A stretch of 64,000 nucleotides of DNA from CAYMPH01 sp964529415 (lineage in GTDB: Bacteria > Spirochaetota > UBA4802 > UBA5550), in contig CAZGWD010000001.1 in NCBI GenBank assembly GCA_964529415.1, positions 248,001 through 312,000 of the forward strand, given 5' to 3'. The position numbers and the translations under genes are program-made. Below are positions 17,437 through 25,833 of this stretch, one piece after another. Numbering within the stretch: position 1 is the stretch's first letter; every line of letters begins with the position of its first letter. The notes under the pieces are model-generated. The model was not told the DNA's origin. It saw only the letters and a list, made by a program, of their open reading frames with translations, and ran no database searches.

Positions 17437-17453
17437 GAAGCAATAAATATTTT
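17425..17453 (+). promoter_or_regulatory. Sigma-70-type promoter of the lar operon
   Basis: TTGAAA (17425-17430), 17-base spacer, TATTTT (17448-17453). RNA would start near 17460, about 20 bases before the larE TTG. It overlaps the -35 region of the divergent kimA promoter. Confidence 0.5.
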
Positions 17454-17479
17454 ATTTCGATATTAAGAAGGTATATAAA

Positions 17480-18301
17480 TTGAAAAAAGAACTGATTGAT
17501 AAATACAGAATGTTATTGGAAATTTTAAACCAGTATGATTCAGCATTGATTGCCTATTCAGGCGGTGTTGACAGTTCATTTCTGCTTCATGCAGCAGACG
17601 AAAGCAGAATAAAAAGATTATTTGCTGTATCAATAAAATCAGATCTGCTTGCAGATTCTGAAATTCTTGATGTCAGAAAAAATTCTGCAGGTACAAGAGC
17701 TGAACTTGTTGTATTTGAAGAAGATATTCTTGCTGTTGAAAATGTAAAATCAAATCCTCCGGACAGATGCTACTACTGCAAGAAAACTGTTCTCGGAATA
17801 ATGAAAAAGTTTGCTGAAGAAAAACAGATATCAGTAATTATCGAAGGGACGAATGCAGAAGATTTAAAAGATCACAGGCCCGGATATAAAGCAGTAACTG
17901 AAGAAGGTGTTGTTAGCCCGCTTTTGCTTGCAGGGATCACAAAAACAGAAATCAGGGAAATAGCACAGGAAAAAGGCTGGCAGTTTTTCAAAAAAAAATC
18001 GTCTCCATGTTTTGCAACAAGAATTGCACATAACGAGGAATTAACCAGAGAAAAACTGAAAGCAGTAATGGAAGCAGAAAAATATTTATCCGGATTTATA
18101 GAAGGGAATATAAGGGTAAGAGTTCACGGGGATATTGCCAGGATAGAAACTGACAGGGAAAATTTTAATAAATTAGTTCAAAATGATATTTCAGCAGATG
18201 TAGTGAAAAAATTTGAATCCCTGGGGTTTAAATTTGTTGCGCTTGATCTCACCGGGTATAAAATGGGGAGCATGAATCATATTCCGGAGGATAATATTTG
18301 A
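17480..18301 (+). CDS. larE: LarE, ATP-dependent sacrificial sulfur transferase
   Basis: 273 residues. The PP-loop ATP pyrophosphatase motif YSGGVDSS (26-33) activates the carboxylates of the pyridinium bis-carboxylate mononucleotide. Cys177 in KKKSSPCFATRI is at the position of the cysteine that donates its sulfur in Lactobacillus LarE. The CYYC pair at 97-100 is also family-typical. It therefore makes the thiocarboxylates of the nickel-pincer nucleotide cofactor. The start is TTG with an AGAAGG site. It overlaps larB by four bases (TTGA). First gene of larE-larB-larC; larA is absent. Confidence 0.93.
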   Translation: MKKELIDKYRMLLEILNQYDSALIAYSGGVDSSFLLHAADESRIKRLFAVSIKSDLLADSEILDVRKNSAGTRAELVVFEEDILAVENVKSNPPDRCYYCKKTVLGIMKKFAEEKQISVIIEGTNAEDLKDHRPGYKAVTEEGVVSPLLLAGITKTEIREIAQEKGWQFFKKKSSPCFATRIAHNEELTREKLKAVMEAEKYLSGFIEGNIRVRVHGDIARIETDRENFNKLVQNDISADVVKKFESLGFKFVALDLTGYKMGSMNHIPEDNI

Positions 18302-19053
18302 ATACAGAAAGACTTTCCAATTTATTAAACGAAGTTAAATCCGGTAAAACTTCAATTGAGTCTGCACTTGATGTTTTAAAAGGCCTGCCGTATGAATCAA
18401 CCGGTTTTGCAATGATTGACCATCACAGGAGTATGCGAAAAGGGTATGCTGAAGTAATTTTCTGTGAAGGTAAAACAATAAACCAGATAAAAGAAATTGC
18501 TGTTAAGCTTTCCGCGAAATCTTCATCTGTCCTTGCAACTCGCGCAAACATGGAAGTGTATGAAGCTGTAAAAAGTGTTCTGCCAAATTCAGTTTATAAT
18601 GAATCAGCAAGGATAATTCTTATTGGCGAGAAAATTAAACCTCTTACAGATAAAAAAATTCTCGTTATAACAGCAGGCACAGCAGATATTCCTGTAGCTG
18701 AGGAAGCGGCTTTCACAGCTGAGGTTATAGGCAACAATGTTGAAAGGCTTTTTGATGCAGGTGTGGCAGGAATTCACAGGCTGTTTGATAATATCGACAA
18801 AATTAATAGCGCTTCTGTTATTATTGCTGTTGCTGGTATGGATGGAGCTTTGCCGAGTGTTGTTGGAGGAATTTCACCTTGCCCTGTTATTGCAGTTCCC
18901 ACAAGCGTTGGCTACGGCGCAAGTTTCAGCGGTGTTGCACCTCTGCTTACAATGCTTAATTCGTGCGCGCCTGGAGTTGTTGTTGTTAATATTGATAACG
19001 GCTTTGGCGCAGGATATGCGGCAAGCATGATCTGCAGGGAAAATCCAAAATGA
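18298..19053 (+). CDS. larB: LarB, pyridinium-3,5-bis-carboxylic acid mononucleotide synthase
   Basis: 251 residues, usual family length. The C-terminal half is the AIR-carboxylase (PurE)-like domain (VITAGTADIPVAEEAAFTAE, and PTSVGYGASFSGVAPLLTML). The N-terminal half has the LarB-specific DHHRSMRKGYAEVIFCEGKT stretch. It carboxylates and hydrolyses nicotinic acid adenine dinucleotide, the first step to the nickel-pincer cofactor. TTG start with GGAGG about ten bases upstream. Overlaps its neighbours by four bases on both sides, so the three genes are translationally coupled. Confidence 0.93.
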   Translation: MNTERLSNLLNEVKSGKTSIESALDVLKGLPYESTGFAMIDHHRSMRKGYAEVIFCEGKTINQIKEIAVKLSAKSSSVLATRANMEVYEAVKSVLPNSVYNESARIILIGEKIKPLTDKKILVITAGTADIPVAEEAAFTAEVIGNNVERLFDAGVAGIHRLFDNIDKINSASVIIAVAGMDGALPSVVGGISPCPVIAVPTSVGYGASFSGVAPLLTMLNSCAPGVVVVNIDNGFGAGYAASMICRENPK

Positions 19054-20210
19054 AGATTGCATATTTTGACTGCTTCTCCGGAATCAGCGGTGATATGATT
19101 ATAGGCTCATTGCTTGATGCAGGTCTTGACTTTGAAATTTTTCAAACTGAAATTTCAAAATTAAATTTTTCCGGTTATAAACTATATGCAGAAAAAGTTT
19201 TGAGAAATGGAATATCAGGCACAAAATTTTCTGTTGATGCTGCAGAAGATCACCCGCACAGAACTTTCAGGGATATCTCAGGTATAATCTTAAAAAGTTC
19301 GCTTGATGAAAATATCAGGATTAAAATAAATTCTATTTTTAAGAGAATAGCTGAAGCAGAGGGGAAAATTCACGGCGTAGCGCCGGACGAAGTTCACTTT
19401 CATGAAATAGGCGCAGTGGATTCTATCATTGATATTGCCGGAGCTGTTATAGGGCTTGATCTTCTTGGCATAGAAAAAGTGTACTGCTCAAAAATAAATA
19501 CAGGTTCCGGTTTTGCAAACTCAATGCACGGGAAAATTCCTGTTCCGGCTCCTGCTGCAGTTGAGCTTCTCCGCGGCATTCCAGTATTTGACAGCGGAAT
19601 AAAATTTGAAATTACAACGCCAACCGGTGCAGGAATAATTGCAGAGCTGTGTTCAAACTTCGGCAATCTGCCTGATATGGATATTTCCAGCACAGGATAC
19701 GGCGCTGGCTCAAGGGAACTTGAATCCCCCAATCTGCTTCGAATCATTACAGGAAAAATTGAAACTGAAAGTAATATAGAAAAAATTTCAGTTCTTGAAA
19801 CCAATATCGATGATCTAAATCCTCAGATCTATGAATATGCCATGACTAAACTTTTATCCGCCGGAGCTCTTGACGTGTTTATAATTCCCTGTATTATGAA
19901 AAAATCGAGACCCGGTTCAATTTTAAAAGTCATCTGCGAAACAGGCACTGAAAAAAAATTCGCTGATATAATCGTCCGCGAAACTACAACATCCGGAATA
20001 AGAATTTCCCATGAAAACAGATTCAGATACAACAGACGTTTTGAAAAAGTTGAAACTCCATTTGGACCAATTAATGTAAAAATAATTTATATTGGAGATG
20101 AAATTTTATCAGCAGCTCCTGAATTCGATGAATGCTCAAAAGCAGCGCTGGAACATGATATTCCAGTTAAAAAGATAATTGAAACTGCAATTAAAAGACT
20201 GAGTTTTTAA
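19050..20210 (+). CDS. larC: LarC, nickel insertion protein (cyclometallase)
   Basis: 386 residues in one frame. The beginning AYFDCFSGISGDMIIGSLLDAG and HFHEIGAVDSIIDIAGA are LarC hallmarks. The C-terminal part contains ETNIDDLNPQIYEYAM and the MKKSRPG motif. It inserts nickel into the pyridinium bis-thiocarboxylate using CTP. In Lactobacillus the gene is split and read through by a ribosomal frameshift; here it is uninterrupted. Overlaps larB by four bases (ATGA). Ends the operon. Confidence 0.93.
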   Translation: MKIAYFDCFSGISGDMIIGSLLDAGLDFEIFQTEISKLNFSGYKLYAEKVLRNGISGTKFSVDAAEDHPHRTFRDISGIILKSSLDENIRIKINSIFKRIAEAEGKIHGVAPDEVHFHEIGAVDSIIDIAGAVIGLDLLGIEKVYCSKINTGSGFANSMHGKIPVPAPAAVELLRGIPVFDSGIKFEITTPTGAGIIAELCSNFGNLPDMDISSTGYGAGSRELESPNLLRIITGKIETESNIEKISVLETNIDDLNPQIYEYAMTKLLSAGALDVFIIPCIMKKSRPGSILKVICETGTEKKFADIIVRETTTSGIRISHENRFRYNRRFEKVETPFGPINVKIIYIGDEILSAAPEFDECSKAALEHDIPVKKIIETAIKRLSF

Positions 20211-20344
20211 TTATGGCTTGACTAATTTTTTGATAAGATATATTTAAAAAAGTATGGGAATGTTGTATTTGTTTATATTTTTTCTTTTTATAGGAATGTA
20301 ATATTAAAACAATTACAGGCAAATGAAAATTTTCGGAGGATTTA

Positions 20345-20824
20345 ATGGCAACCGGCGAAACTGAAATAGTAATGAAAAAAATAATGAGCTATAATGATGC
20401 AAACGATTTTGGTTATGTATCAGCAGGCGATGTTGCAAAACTTGCAGATTTAACTTCAGAGCTTCTTGCATCCTCATATAATAAATCCCAATATTTAACA
20501 GTTTGTCTTGATAATCTTCTTTTTGCAGCTCCTATTAAAGTAAAAGACGAAGTGCACGTAAAAGCGAGCATCAATTGTGTCAGGAAGACTTCAATGGAAA
20601 TAGGTATTAAAATTGAAGTAACAAATCACAAAACAAATAAAACCTCCCATGTAACTTCCATGTATGCTGTTTTGGTTGCAGTGGATTCAAATCTGAAACC
20701 TATTCCAATTCCCCAGCTTAAATTAAAAACTGCAATCCAGAAAAAAAGATTTGAAGACGCAAATAAAAGAATGGATAAACGTCTTGAGTTAAAAAAGGCA
20801 CAAAAATCTAAATATAGATTTTAA
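20345..20824 (+). CDS. Hotdog-fold acyl-CoA thioesterase
   Basis: 159 residues, one hotdog domain. The pattern NDANDFGYVSAGDVAKLAD...LLFAAPIKVKDEVHVKASINCVRKTSMEIGIKIEV fits the YciA/BACH acyl-CoA hydrolase group: an early Asn-Asp active-site region followed by the long hydrophobic helix. The last 35 residues are basic. A strong GGAGG site precedes the ATG. It follows larC by about 135 bases and probably has its own promoter. Chain-length preference cannot be read from the sequence. Confidence 0.85.
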   Translation: MATGETEIVMKKIMSYNDANDFGYVSAGDVAKLADLTSELLASSYNKSQYLTVCLDNLLFAAPIKVKDEVHVKASINCVRKTSMEIGIKIEVTNHKTNKTSHVTSMYAVLVAVDSNLKPIPIPQLKLKTAIQKKRFEDANKRMDKRLELKKAQKSKYRF

Positions 20825-21020
20825 CTATTGTACAAGGCTATGATTTATTGAGTTTCAGCCTGCAGCACAAATCTGCTTTCATTTAATTGCAAAGTTTTCA
20901 AAGGTAAAAATAACAATTTTATTGATACATCATTCCTTTTCAAAAAAATTTTTTCAGCGGTATTTTTGGCTGAGACAATATTATTAACAAATTATTAATT
21001 TCGAAAAAAATCATTATCAT

Positions 21021-21045
21021 ATCAATAAAATATATATATATTGAT
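21021..21045. repeat. Small inverted repeat upstream of a short gene
   Basis: ATCAATA (21021-21027) and TATTGAT (21039-21045) flank an AT-only spacer, about 40 bases before the ATG at 21088. It may be an operator or just AT-rich palindromy. The rest of 20825-21075 shows no gene. Confidence 0.35.
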
Positions 21046-21087
21046 GTTACAGGTTTTAAAGAAATGCATTTTTAAATGGAGATAATT

Positions 21088-21276
21088 ATGGAAAAAGAAA
21101 ATATAAATGAAGATTCCATCTTTTCAGGAATACCGGTGGATTTTGAAAGTGATGAGCCGTGGAGAAAAAGCAAATATTCATGTTCCGGTTCAGGCAGAAT
21201 AGATAAAAATTTTGACTTGAAAAATCTGTCTTTTTTAATAAAAAATAGAAATGATGATTCTGATAATGAGAAATAA
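21088..21276 (+). CDS. Small hypothetical protein
   Basis: 62 residues from the ATG at 21088, which has GGAG seven bases upstream; another ATG at 21076 lacks a site. The product is acidic and polar, with a serine/glycine-rich centre containing one cysteine (SKYSCSGSG) and no hydrophobic segment. A hairpin overlapping the stop codon supports a real, monocistronic gene. No family is recognised. Confidence 0.55.
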   Translation: MEKENINEDSIFSGIPVDFESDEPWRKSKYSCSGSGRIDKNFDLKNLSFLIKNRNDDSDNEK

Positions 21277-21300
21277 TCCTTTTCTATTTCTCATTTTATA
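21268..21300 (+). terminator. Hairpin after the small gene at 21088
   Basis: GAGAAATA (21268-21275) pairs with TATTTCTC (21285-21292), followed by ATTTTATA. The stem is A/T-rich and the T-run short, so it is a moderate terminator at best. Confidence 0.45.
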
Positions 21301-21317
21301 ACATCAGAGCTTCTTTT

Positions 21318-22157
21318 TTATTGTTTAGATAAAACAGCAAAACGGATATCATTCCCGCCTTCTGATTTTATCTTCTGAATAAGCCTGTACAGGTGTTTAA
21401 GAATCTGTGTATGTGTAATCCCTGCAGATGAACAGAGAATAATTCCAATACTGAATGTTAAATTATACTTTTTGGGAAGAATAATATTCTGGCGGAGCCC
21501 TATCTGCAGATTAGTCATTTTTGAAAATGCTGTTGGTCCTGTTTTATCATTGAAGATCAGGGCAAATTTATTTTCTTCAAATTTAAAACAGTTTTTATAA
21601 TGTTTGCTAATATATTTTGCCATGCTGATTATAATTTCATCTGAATTAGCCTGCCCCGCTTGAGCTGTGAATTCATCAAATTTATCAACATCAATAAAAC
21701 AAATGCTGAACTCAGATGCGAATTCAGTAGATTTTTTCCTGAGATGATCTACAAAGCTTCTTCTGTTTTTCAATCCGGTAAGATAATCTATATATGATAG
21801 ATTTTTCTGCTTTTCATACAGTTCTTTATATTTTGCAACAGTTACCATGGTAATAGTTAAAAAAATTGTTTTTTGGAATATTTCCCATATCATGAAAAAT
21901 TCTTTCGTGTATACAATCTGATGCGGATAAAAAAAGTTTGAAAAAGTCCAGACTGCAAGAGATAGAAACGTGATAATCAAACCTGCATAAATATTCGCAA
22001 GCCATACAGCCATTACAATCGGCGGAATATAAAATATGATAAATGAAAGATCGGAACCAGTAATCATATCAACAAGTCCCATAAGAAAAGTTAAAGCAGC
22101 GCTTGCAGATAAATATAGTATATCTTTTCTGGTGAATGCCGGGCTTGTAGCTGTCAT
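21318..22157 (-). CDS. Membrane protein with degenerate GGDEF domain
   Basis: 279 residues. About four N-terminal transmembrane helices (15-112) form a MASE-like sensor, followed by a GGDEF-family domain from about 118. The DxLTGLxNRR opening (YLTGLKNRR) and FIDVDKFDEF metal-binding segment are present. The signature positions read K-F-E-E-N-K-F (202-208), so GGDEF has become EENKF. Cyclic-di-GMP synthesis is therefore not expected. Such domains may bind nucleotides or partner proteins instead. It shares a strand with the ankyrin gene upstream but is separated from it by a strong terminator. Confidence 0.85.
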   Translation of the reverse strand: MTATSPAFTRKDILYLSASAALTFLMGLVDMITGSDLSFIIFYIPPIVMAVWLANIYAGLIITFLSLAVWTFSNFFYPHQIVYTKEFFMIWEIFQKTIFLTITMVTVAKYKELYEKQKNLSYIDYLTGLKNRRSFVDHLRKKSTEFASEFSICFIDVDKFDEFTAQAGQANSDEIIISMAKYISKHYKNCFKFEENKFALIFNDKTGPTAFSKMTNLQIGLRQNIILPKKYNLTFSIGIILCSSAGITHTQILKHLYRLIQKIKSEGGNDIRFAVLSKQ

Positions 22158-22208
22158 TTTATTTTCCTGTGGAGTTCATATTTTTTCAATGTAGAGTCTG
22201 TAAAATAA

Positions 22209-22260
22209 AAAACCCGCATGCTTTGATATAGTGAAAATAATCAATCAGCAAGCGGGTTTT
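22209..22260 (-). terminator. Terminator of the ankyrin-repeat gene
   Basis: AAAACCCGC at the left pairs with GCGGGTTTT at the right, extended inwards by TGCT/AGCA and TTGAT/ATCAA with a small bulge. On the minus strand the stem is followed by TTTTTTATTTTA. It lies 19 bases beyond the ankyrin gene stop codon. Confidence 0.85.
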
Positions 22261-22278
22261 ATTGATTAAAAAAGCAGT

Positions 22279-23457
22279 TTATTCCAGCTCAGGATAAAAT
22301 TTCATAACATATTTACTTGTTTTTAACAATGTTACAGTCAGTGATACTGGTGATCGATCTTTTGTTATAATATTTTTTGTTATCGGCTCAACTGATCTTA
22401 CAAGTGTAATATCTTTATAACTTACTATCATATTTCCTCTTCGGGTAGTTTGACCATAGCCGGAGGAACCTTTTAAAAGATTTTTCCCCTTGCTGTCTGT
22501 TAAAGAAGTATTAAATGCATTACGTCCTGGGTCTTTTGAAAATTTTATTCTTACAAGAAACCAAATTCCGTCTTCAAATCTGATATTATCATAGCTTTTA
22601 AGTTTGGCATCCTTTTGAGGATCATCCTGCTTAACTATTGCTTTTAAATGTTTGATTGAATCTTCCAAATCGTTTTTATTTGCTTTGATTACTTCAACAT
22701 CGAAATAACCGAGTTTTTCTTTGAGATAGTTTTTGTTATAAAACTTATCTATATAAGAAATTGCACCGGCATTTTCAAGAATTTTTGCAACCTGATACCA
22801 GCCTGCTTCCCTGGCTATGCTCAATGCAGTGTCTCCATGAGAAAAATCACCGGAAAAATCTTTTCCGCTGCGAGAAAATTTTGAAGTTCCTTTTATATTC
22901 AGGTTGGCTTTTGAATTAATTAATATACTCACCGCATCGGTTTTGCCAAGAGATGCAGCATGCATAAGTGCTGTCCATCCGCCGGAATCCTGGGCATTTA
23001 TATCCACGCCCTTTTCAACTATAAATTTTACAAGTGCTGCATTTCCGGAATTAGCTGCATACATTAAAACTGTTTGTTTGCCAGTGCTTTTGCTGTTTAT
23101 ATTTACGCCTTTTTCAAGAAAAAACTTGAAAGCTTCAAGGTGACCACCATCGGCAGAAAGCAGAAGAGTGGTAAAGTTATTAAAACCTGATACCGCATGA
23201 ACATTTTCCCCTTTCCCGATAAGCAGTTTTATTATTTCTAAATTTCCCTTATAACATGCCATGTGTATTGCTGAATTTCCTAACTTGTCGTATGTGTTCT
23301 TCGGGTCAGCTCCTTTTTCAAGAGCGGTCTGGACACCCTTTAAATTATTTTTTAATATTGCATCCTTCAAATCGTCATTAATATCAGCAAATAAAGCTGT
23401 CTGCAAAACTGCAGAGATTCCGATAGACATAAGAATTAAAATTATTTTTTTCAGCAT
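22279..23457 (-). CDS. Exported ankyrin-repeat protein
   Basis: 392 residues. A Sec signal peptide (residues 1-24, ending ALFA) precedes about six ankyrin repeats (roughly 28-230); typical units are SAIHMACYKGNLEIIKLLIGKG and TALMHAASLGKTDAVSILIN. The last 160 residues are a beta-rich domain of unknown type containing KFSKDPGRNAFNTS and a polar tail. Location is probably periplasmic or surface. GGAG lies seven bases before the ATG. Monocistronic, with its own terminator. The binding partner is unknown. Confidence 0.85.
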   Translation of the reverse strand: MLKKIILILMSIGISAVLQTALFADINDDLKDAILKNNLKGVQTALEKGADPKNTYDKLGNSAIHMACYKGNLEIIKLLIGKGENVHAVSGFNNFTTLLLSADGGHLEAFKFFLEKGVNINSKSTGKQTVLMYAANSGNAALVKFIVEKGVDINAQDSGGWTALMHAASLGKTDAVSILINSKANLNIKGTSKFSRSGKDFSGDFSHGDTALSIAREAGWYQVAKILENAGAISYIDKFYNKNYLKEKLGYFDVEVIKANKNDLEDSIKHLKAIVKQDDPQKDAKLKSYDNIRFEDGIWFLVRIKFSKDPGRNAFNTSLTDSKGKNLLKGSSGYGQTTRRGNMIVSYKDITLVRSVEPITKNIITKDRSPVSLTVTLLKTSKYVMKFYPELE

Positions 23458-23649
23458 AAGGATCTCCTTTTTTTAGTTTGGATTAAAATTTGTGATATAA
23501 TTATAAACTTGAGTGATTATTTCAGGCATAATTTATAGAATGTGTCAATATATTTTAGCACTTTTTTATTATTATATTTCCTGGAATGAAGATCTCTCAA
23601 CAATTAAAATAAAACTGGATTTAGCAGGCATCTCATATATAATTGGACT

Positions 23650-25179
23650 ATGCAATATAAAATTTTACTGATATCTCCCCCGATATTTGACTATTACTAT
23701 ACACCTGCAAGAATGGAGCCGCTTGGTCTTTATTACATTAAGAAAAGTCTGGATGAAATTGCAGGAGTTGAAACAGTTATTTACGACTCGCTTTACTCAG
23801 GAAAGAAAAAACCAATTAAAAAACCGTATGAGTTTTCCTATCTCGATGAAATTTATAAAGAGGATTATTCTGCATTCTCGCTTTTTAATAAATATTTCAG
23901 ATTCGGCGATTCGTTCGATAAGATTATTTCCTGTATCAATGAAAACAGTTACAAACTTGTTGGCATATCATCTCTTTTTTCCGCATATCATCCTGATGTG
24001 GAAAATTTATTGCATAGATTAAAAACTGAAACAACAGCAAAAACTGCAATCGGCGGATGGGCTGTATCGTCAGAATCAGATTATATATCAAAAATCACGA
24101 ACTCTGATTATATAATTCCATCTGATCCGGAATTGTCATTTAAAAAGCTTGCTGAAATTTTAATGGTAGGCAGGGAACCGGTTCTTGAAGGGAAAATTTT
24201 TCAATCTGATAAAAATGGTGTGCATTGTTCGAATGAGAATGAATTTTTTACAATTGAGAATCACCCATTAAGGGATAAGCCGTATTTTTTCAGAGGCAGA
24301 AGAATTGCCAAAATGGTTTTGAGCAGAGGGTGTGTTTACAGATGCGGTTTCTGTTCTGTGCATGGAAGATATAAATATCAGGCAAGATCACTTGATTCTA
24401 TAGAAAAGGAAATTCAATATTTATACAATCAAGGAGTTCAGCTTATAGATTTTGAGGATGATAATCTTTTCAATGGAAAAGATTTCAGCGCGGGTCTACT
24501 TTCTGTATTAAAATCATATTCGGAAAAAGGCATGGCTTTTACTGCAATGAACGGGATAACTGCATCAAATCTCGCGCCTTATGTAGAGGAAGCTTTAGCC
24601 TGCGGATTTACTGAATTTAATCTTTCAATGGCAACAGGAAAAGAGAAAACTCTTTCAGATATTAAAAGGCCGGATTTTGCAGCACCTGTAAAATATATAG
24701 CTGAGAAAAATGCAGGCAGAGTTGATATCTCCGCTTTTTTAATTGCAGGCATGCCTGGTACTGATACAAAAGATCTTTTAACTGATATTTTATATCTTGC
24801 TGCCCTTCCGCTTAAAATCGGGTTTTCACCACTTTATATTATTCCAGGAGTAAAACTTTTTGATAATATAAGTATTCCTGAAAACAGACGTCTTACAAGA
24901 GGAAGCGCTTTAAATAAATTTGGAAACGGTTTTAACAGATATGATATTGCTTCATACTGGAAGCTTGTAAGGCTTATAAATGCATTGAAGCTCTCAGCTT
25001 CTCCTGAGCTGCTTGATGAAGATATTTTTTATTTCAGGAAATCTGTTTCTGAAAAAAACTGGTATCATAAAGATAAAAGCGGAAACTGGTATAAAGGATT
25101 TGCATTCAGCTGTGATTTTCCGGATAAGATTGATATAACTTCGCTCAATGTAAAAACAATGGAACTGGCCTTAAAATGA
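23650..25179 (+). CDS. B12-binding domain radical SAM protein
   Basis: 509 residues. An N-terminal cobalamin-binding-type domain (ILLISPPIFDYYYTPARMEPLG) is followed by a radical SAM core with the cluster motif C-V-Y-R-C-G-F-C (Cys228, Cys232, Cys235) and a GxGxx-like AGMPGTD segment near 370. Family members carry out methylations, ring contractions or other radical chemistry; the exact reaction is not predictable. No convincing ribosome site precedes the ATG, which lies close to a possible transcription start, so it may be leaderless or the start may differ. A cob(I)alamin adenosyltransferase gene follows downstream. Confidence 0.85.
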   Translation: MQYKILLISPPIFDYYYTPARMEPLGLYYIKKSLDEIAGVETVIYDSLYSGKKKPIKKPYEFSYLDEIYKEDYSAFSLFNKYFRFGDSFDKIISCINENSYKLVGISSLFSAYHPDVENLLHRLKTETTAKTAIGGWAVSSESDYISKITNSDYIIPSDPELSFKKLAEILMVGREPVLEGKIFQSDKNGVHCSNENEFFTIENHPLRDKPYFFRGRRIAKMVLSRGCVYRCGFCSVHGRYKYQARSLDSIEKEIQYLYNQGVQLIDFEDDNLFNGKDFSAGLLSVLKSYSEKGMAFTAMNGITASNLAPYVEEALACGFTEFNLSMATGKEKTLSDIKRPDFAAPVKYIAEKNAGRVDISAFLIAGMPGTDTKDLLTDILYLAALPLKIGFSPLYIIPGVKLFDNISIPENRRLTRGSALNKFGNGFNRYDIASYWKLVRLINALKLSASPELLDEDIFYFRKSVSEKNWYHKDKSGNWYKGFAFSCDFPDKIDITSLNVKTMELALK

Positions 25180-25216
25180 ATTGACGTAATGATCTTAAAA
25201 TTGTAATAAACTGTTT

Positions 25217-25263
25217 ACCCCCACTGACTCCCCCTTACCAAGGGGGAGAACCAAAGAGGGGGT
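25217..25263. repeat. G/C-rich palindromic REP-like element
   Basis: Nested hairpin: inner CTCCCCCTT (25228-25236) and AAGGGGGAG (25240-25248) with an ACC loop; outer ACCCCC (25217-25222) and GGGGGT (25258-25263). Its base composition is strikingly G/C-rich against the AT-rich surroundings. It is a dispersed-repeat type rather than a typical terminator, as no T-run follows on either strand. Confidence 0.7.
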
Positions 25264-25302
25264 GTATGGGAATCAAAATATTTAATTTAATCTGGAATTG
25301 AA

Positions 25303-25833
25303 ATGAGCAATTTAACTAAAGGATACATTCAAATTTATACCGGAGACGGCAAAGGTAAAACTACTGCTGCAGTTGGACTTGCTGTACGCGCTGCAGGTTC
25401 AGGAATATCAGGCATAATAATCCAGTTTTTAAAGGGCCAGCATTCAGGTGAAAGGGAATCCATACTGATGCTGAATGATTTAGTTAAAATAGAAAATTTT
25501 GGCAGTGAAAAATTTATTACTTCTGATTTAGATTTGGTTGAGCATAAAAAAATCGCGCAAAAAGGTTTTTCCAGAGTCATGGAAATTATTGCTTCCGGAT
25601 TCAGCGGAGTGCTTATTCTTGATGAAGTAATTACTGCAGTAAATTTAAAATTAATTGATGAAAGAGAACTTATAAGGCTTATGGAAACTAAACCTGAAAA
25701 TATTGAACTTGTTTTTACAGGCAGAGATGCGAATGACGAAATTATTTCTAAAGCGGATCTTGTTACTGAAATGAAATGTATTAAGCATTATTACGATGAA
25801 GGTGTAATTGCAAGAAAAGGAATTGAGGATTGA
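25303..25833 (+). CDS. cobO: Cob(I)alamin adenosyltransferase (CobO/CobA type)
   Basis: 176 residues, normal size. Walker A GDGKGKTT (14-21) follows GYIQIYTG. AAGSGISGIIIQFLKGQ, ILDEVITAVNLKLI and VFTGRDANDE are family signatures. It adenosylates cob(I)alamin to coenzyme B12. Its stop codon overlaps the ATG of the following envelope protein gene. With the B12-type radical SAM gene upstream it indicates cobalamin use. Confidence 0.93.
   Translation: MSNLTKGYIQIYTGDGKGKTTAAVGLAVRAAGSGISGIIIQFLKGQHSGERESILMLNDLVKIENFGSEKFITSDLDLVEHKKIAQKGFSRVMEIIASGFSGVLILDEVITAVNLKLIDERELIRLMETKPENIELVFTGRDANDEIISKADLVTEMKCIKHYYDEGVIARKGIED

Noticed and set aside
19400..19804. 134-residue open frame antisense to larC
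   Set aside because: It is a shadow of the larC coding sequence, has low-complexity Ser/Ile-rich composition and no ribosome site.
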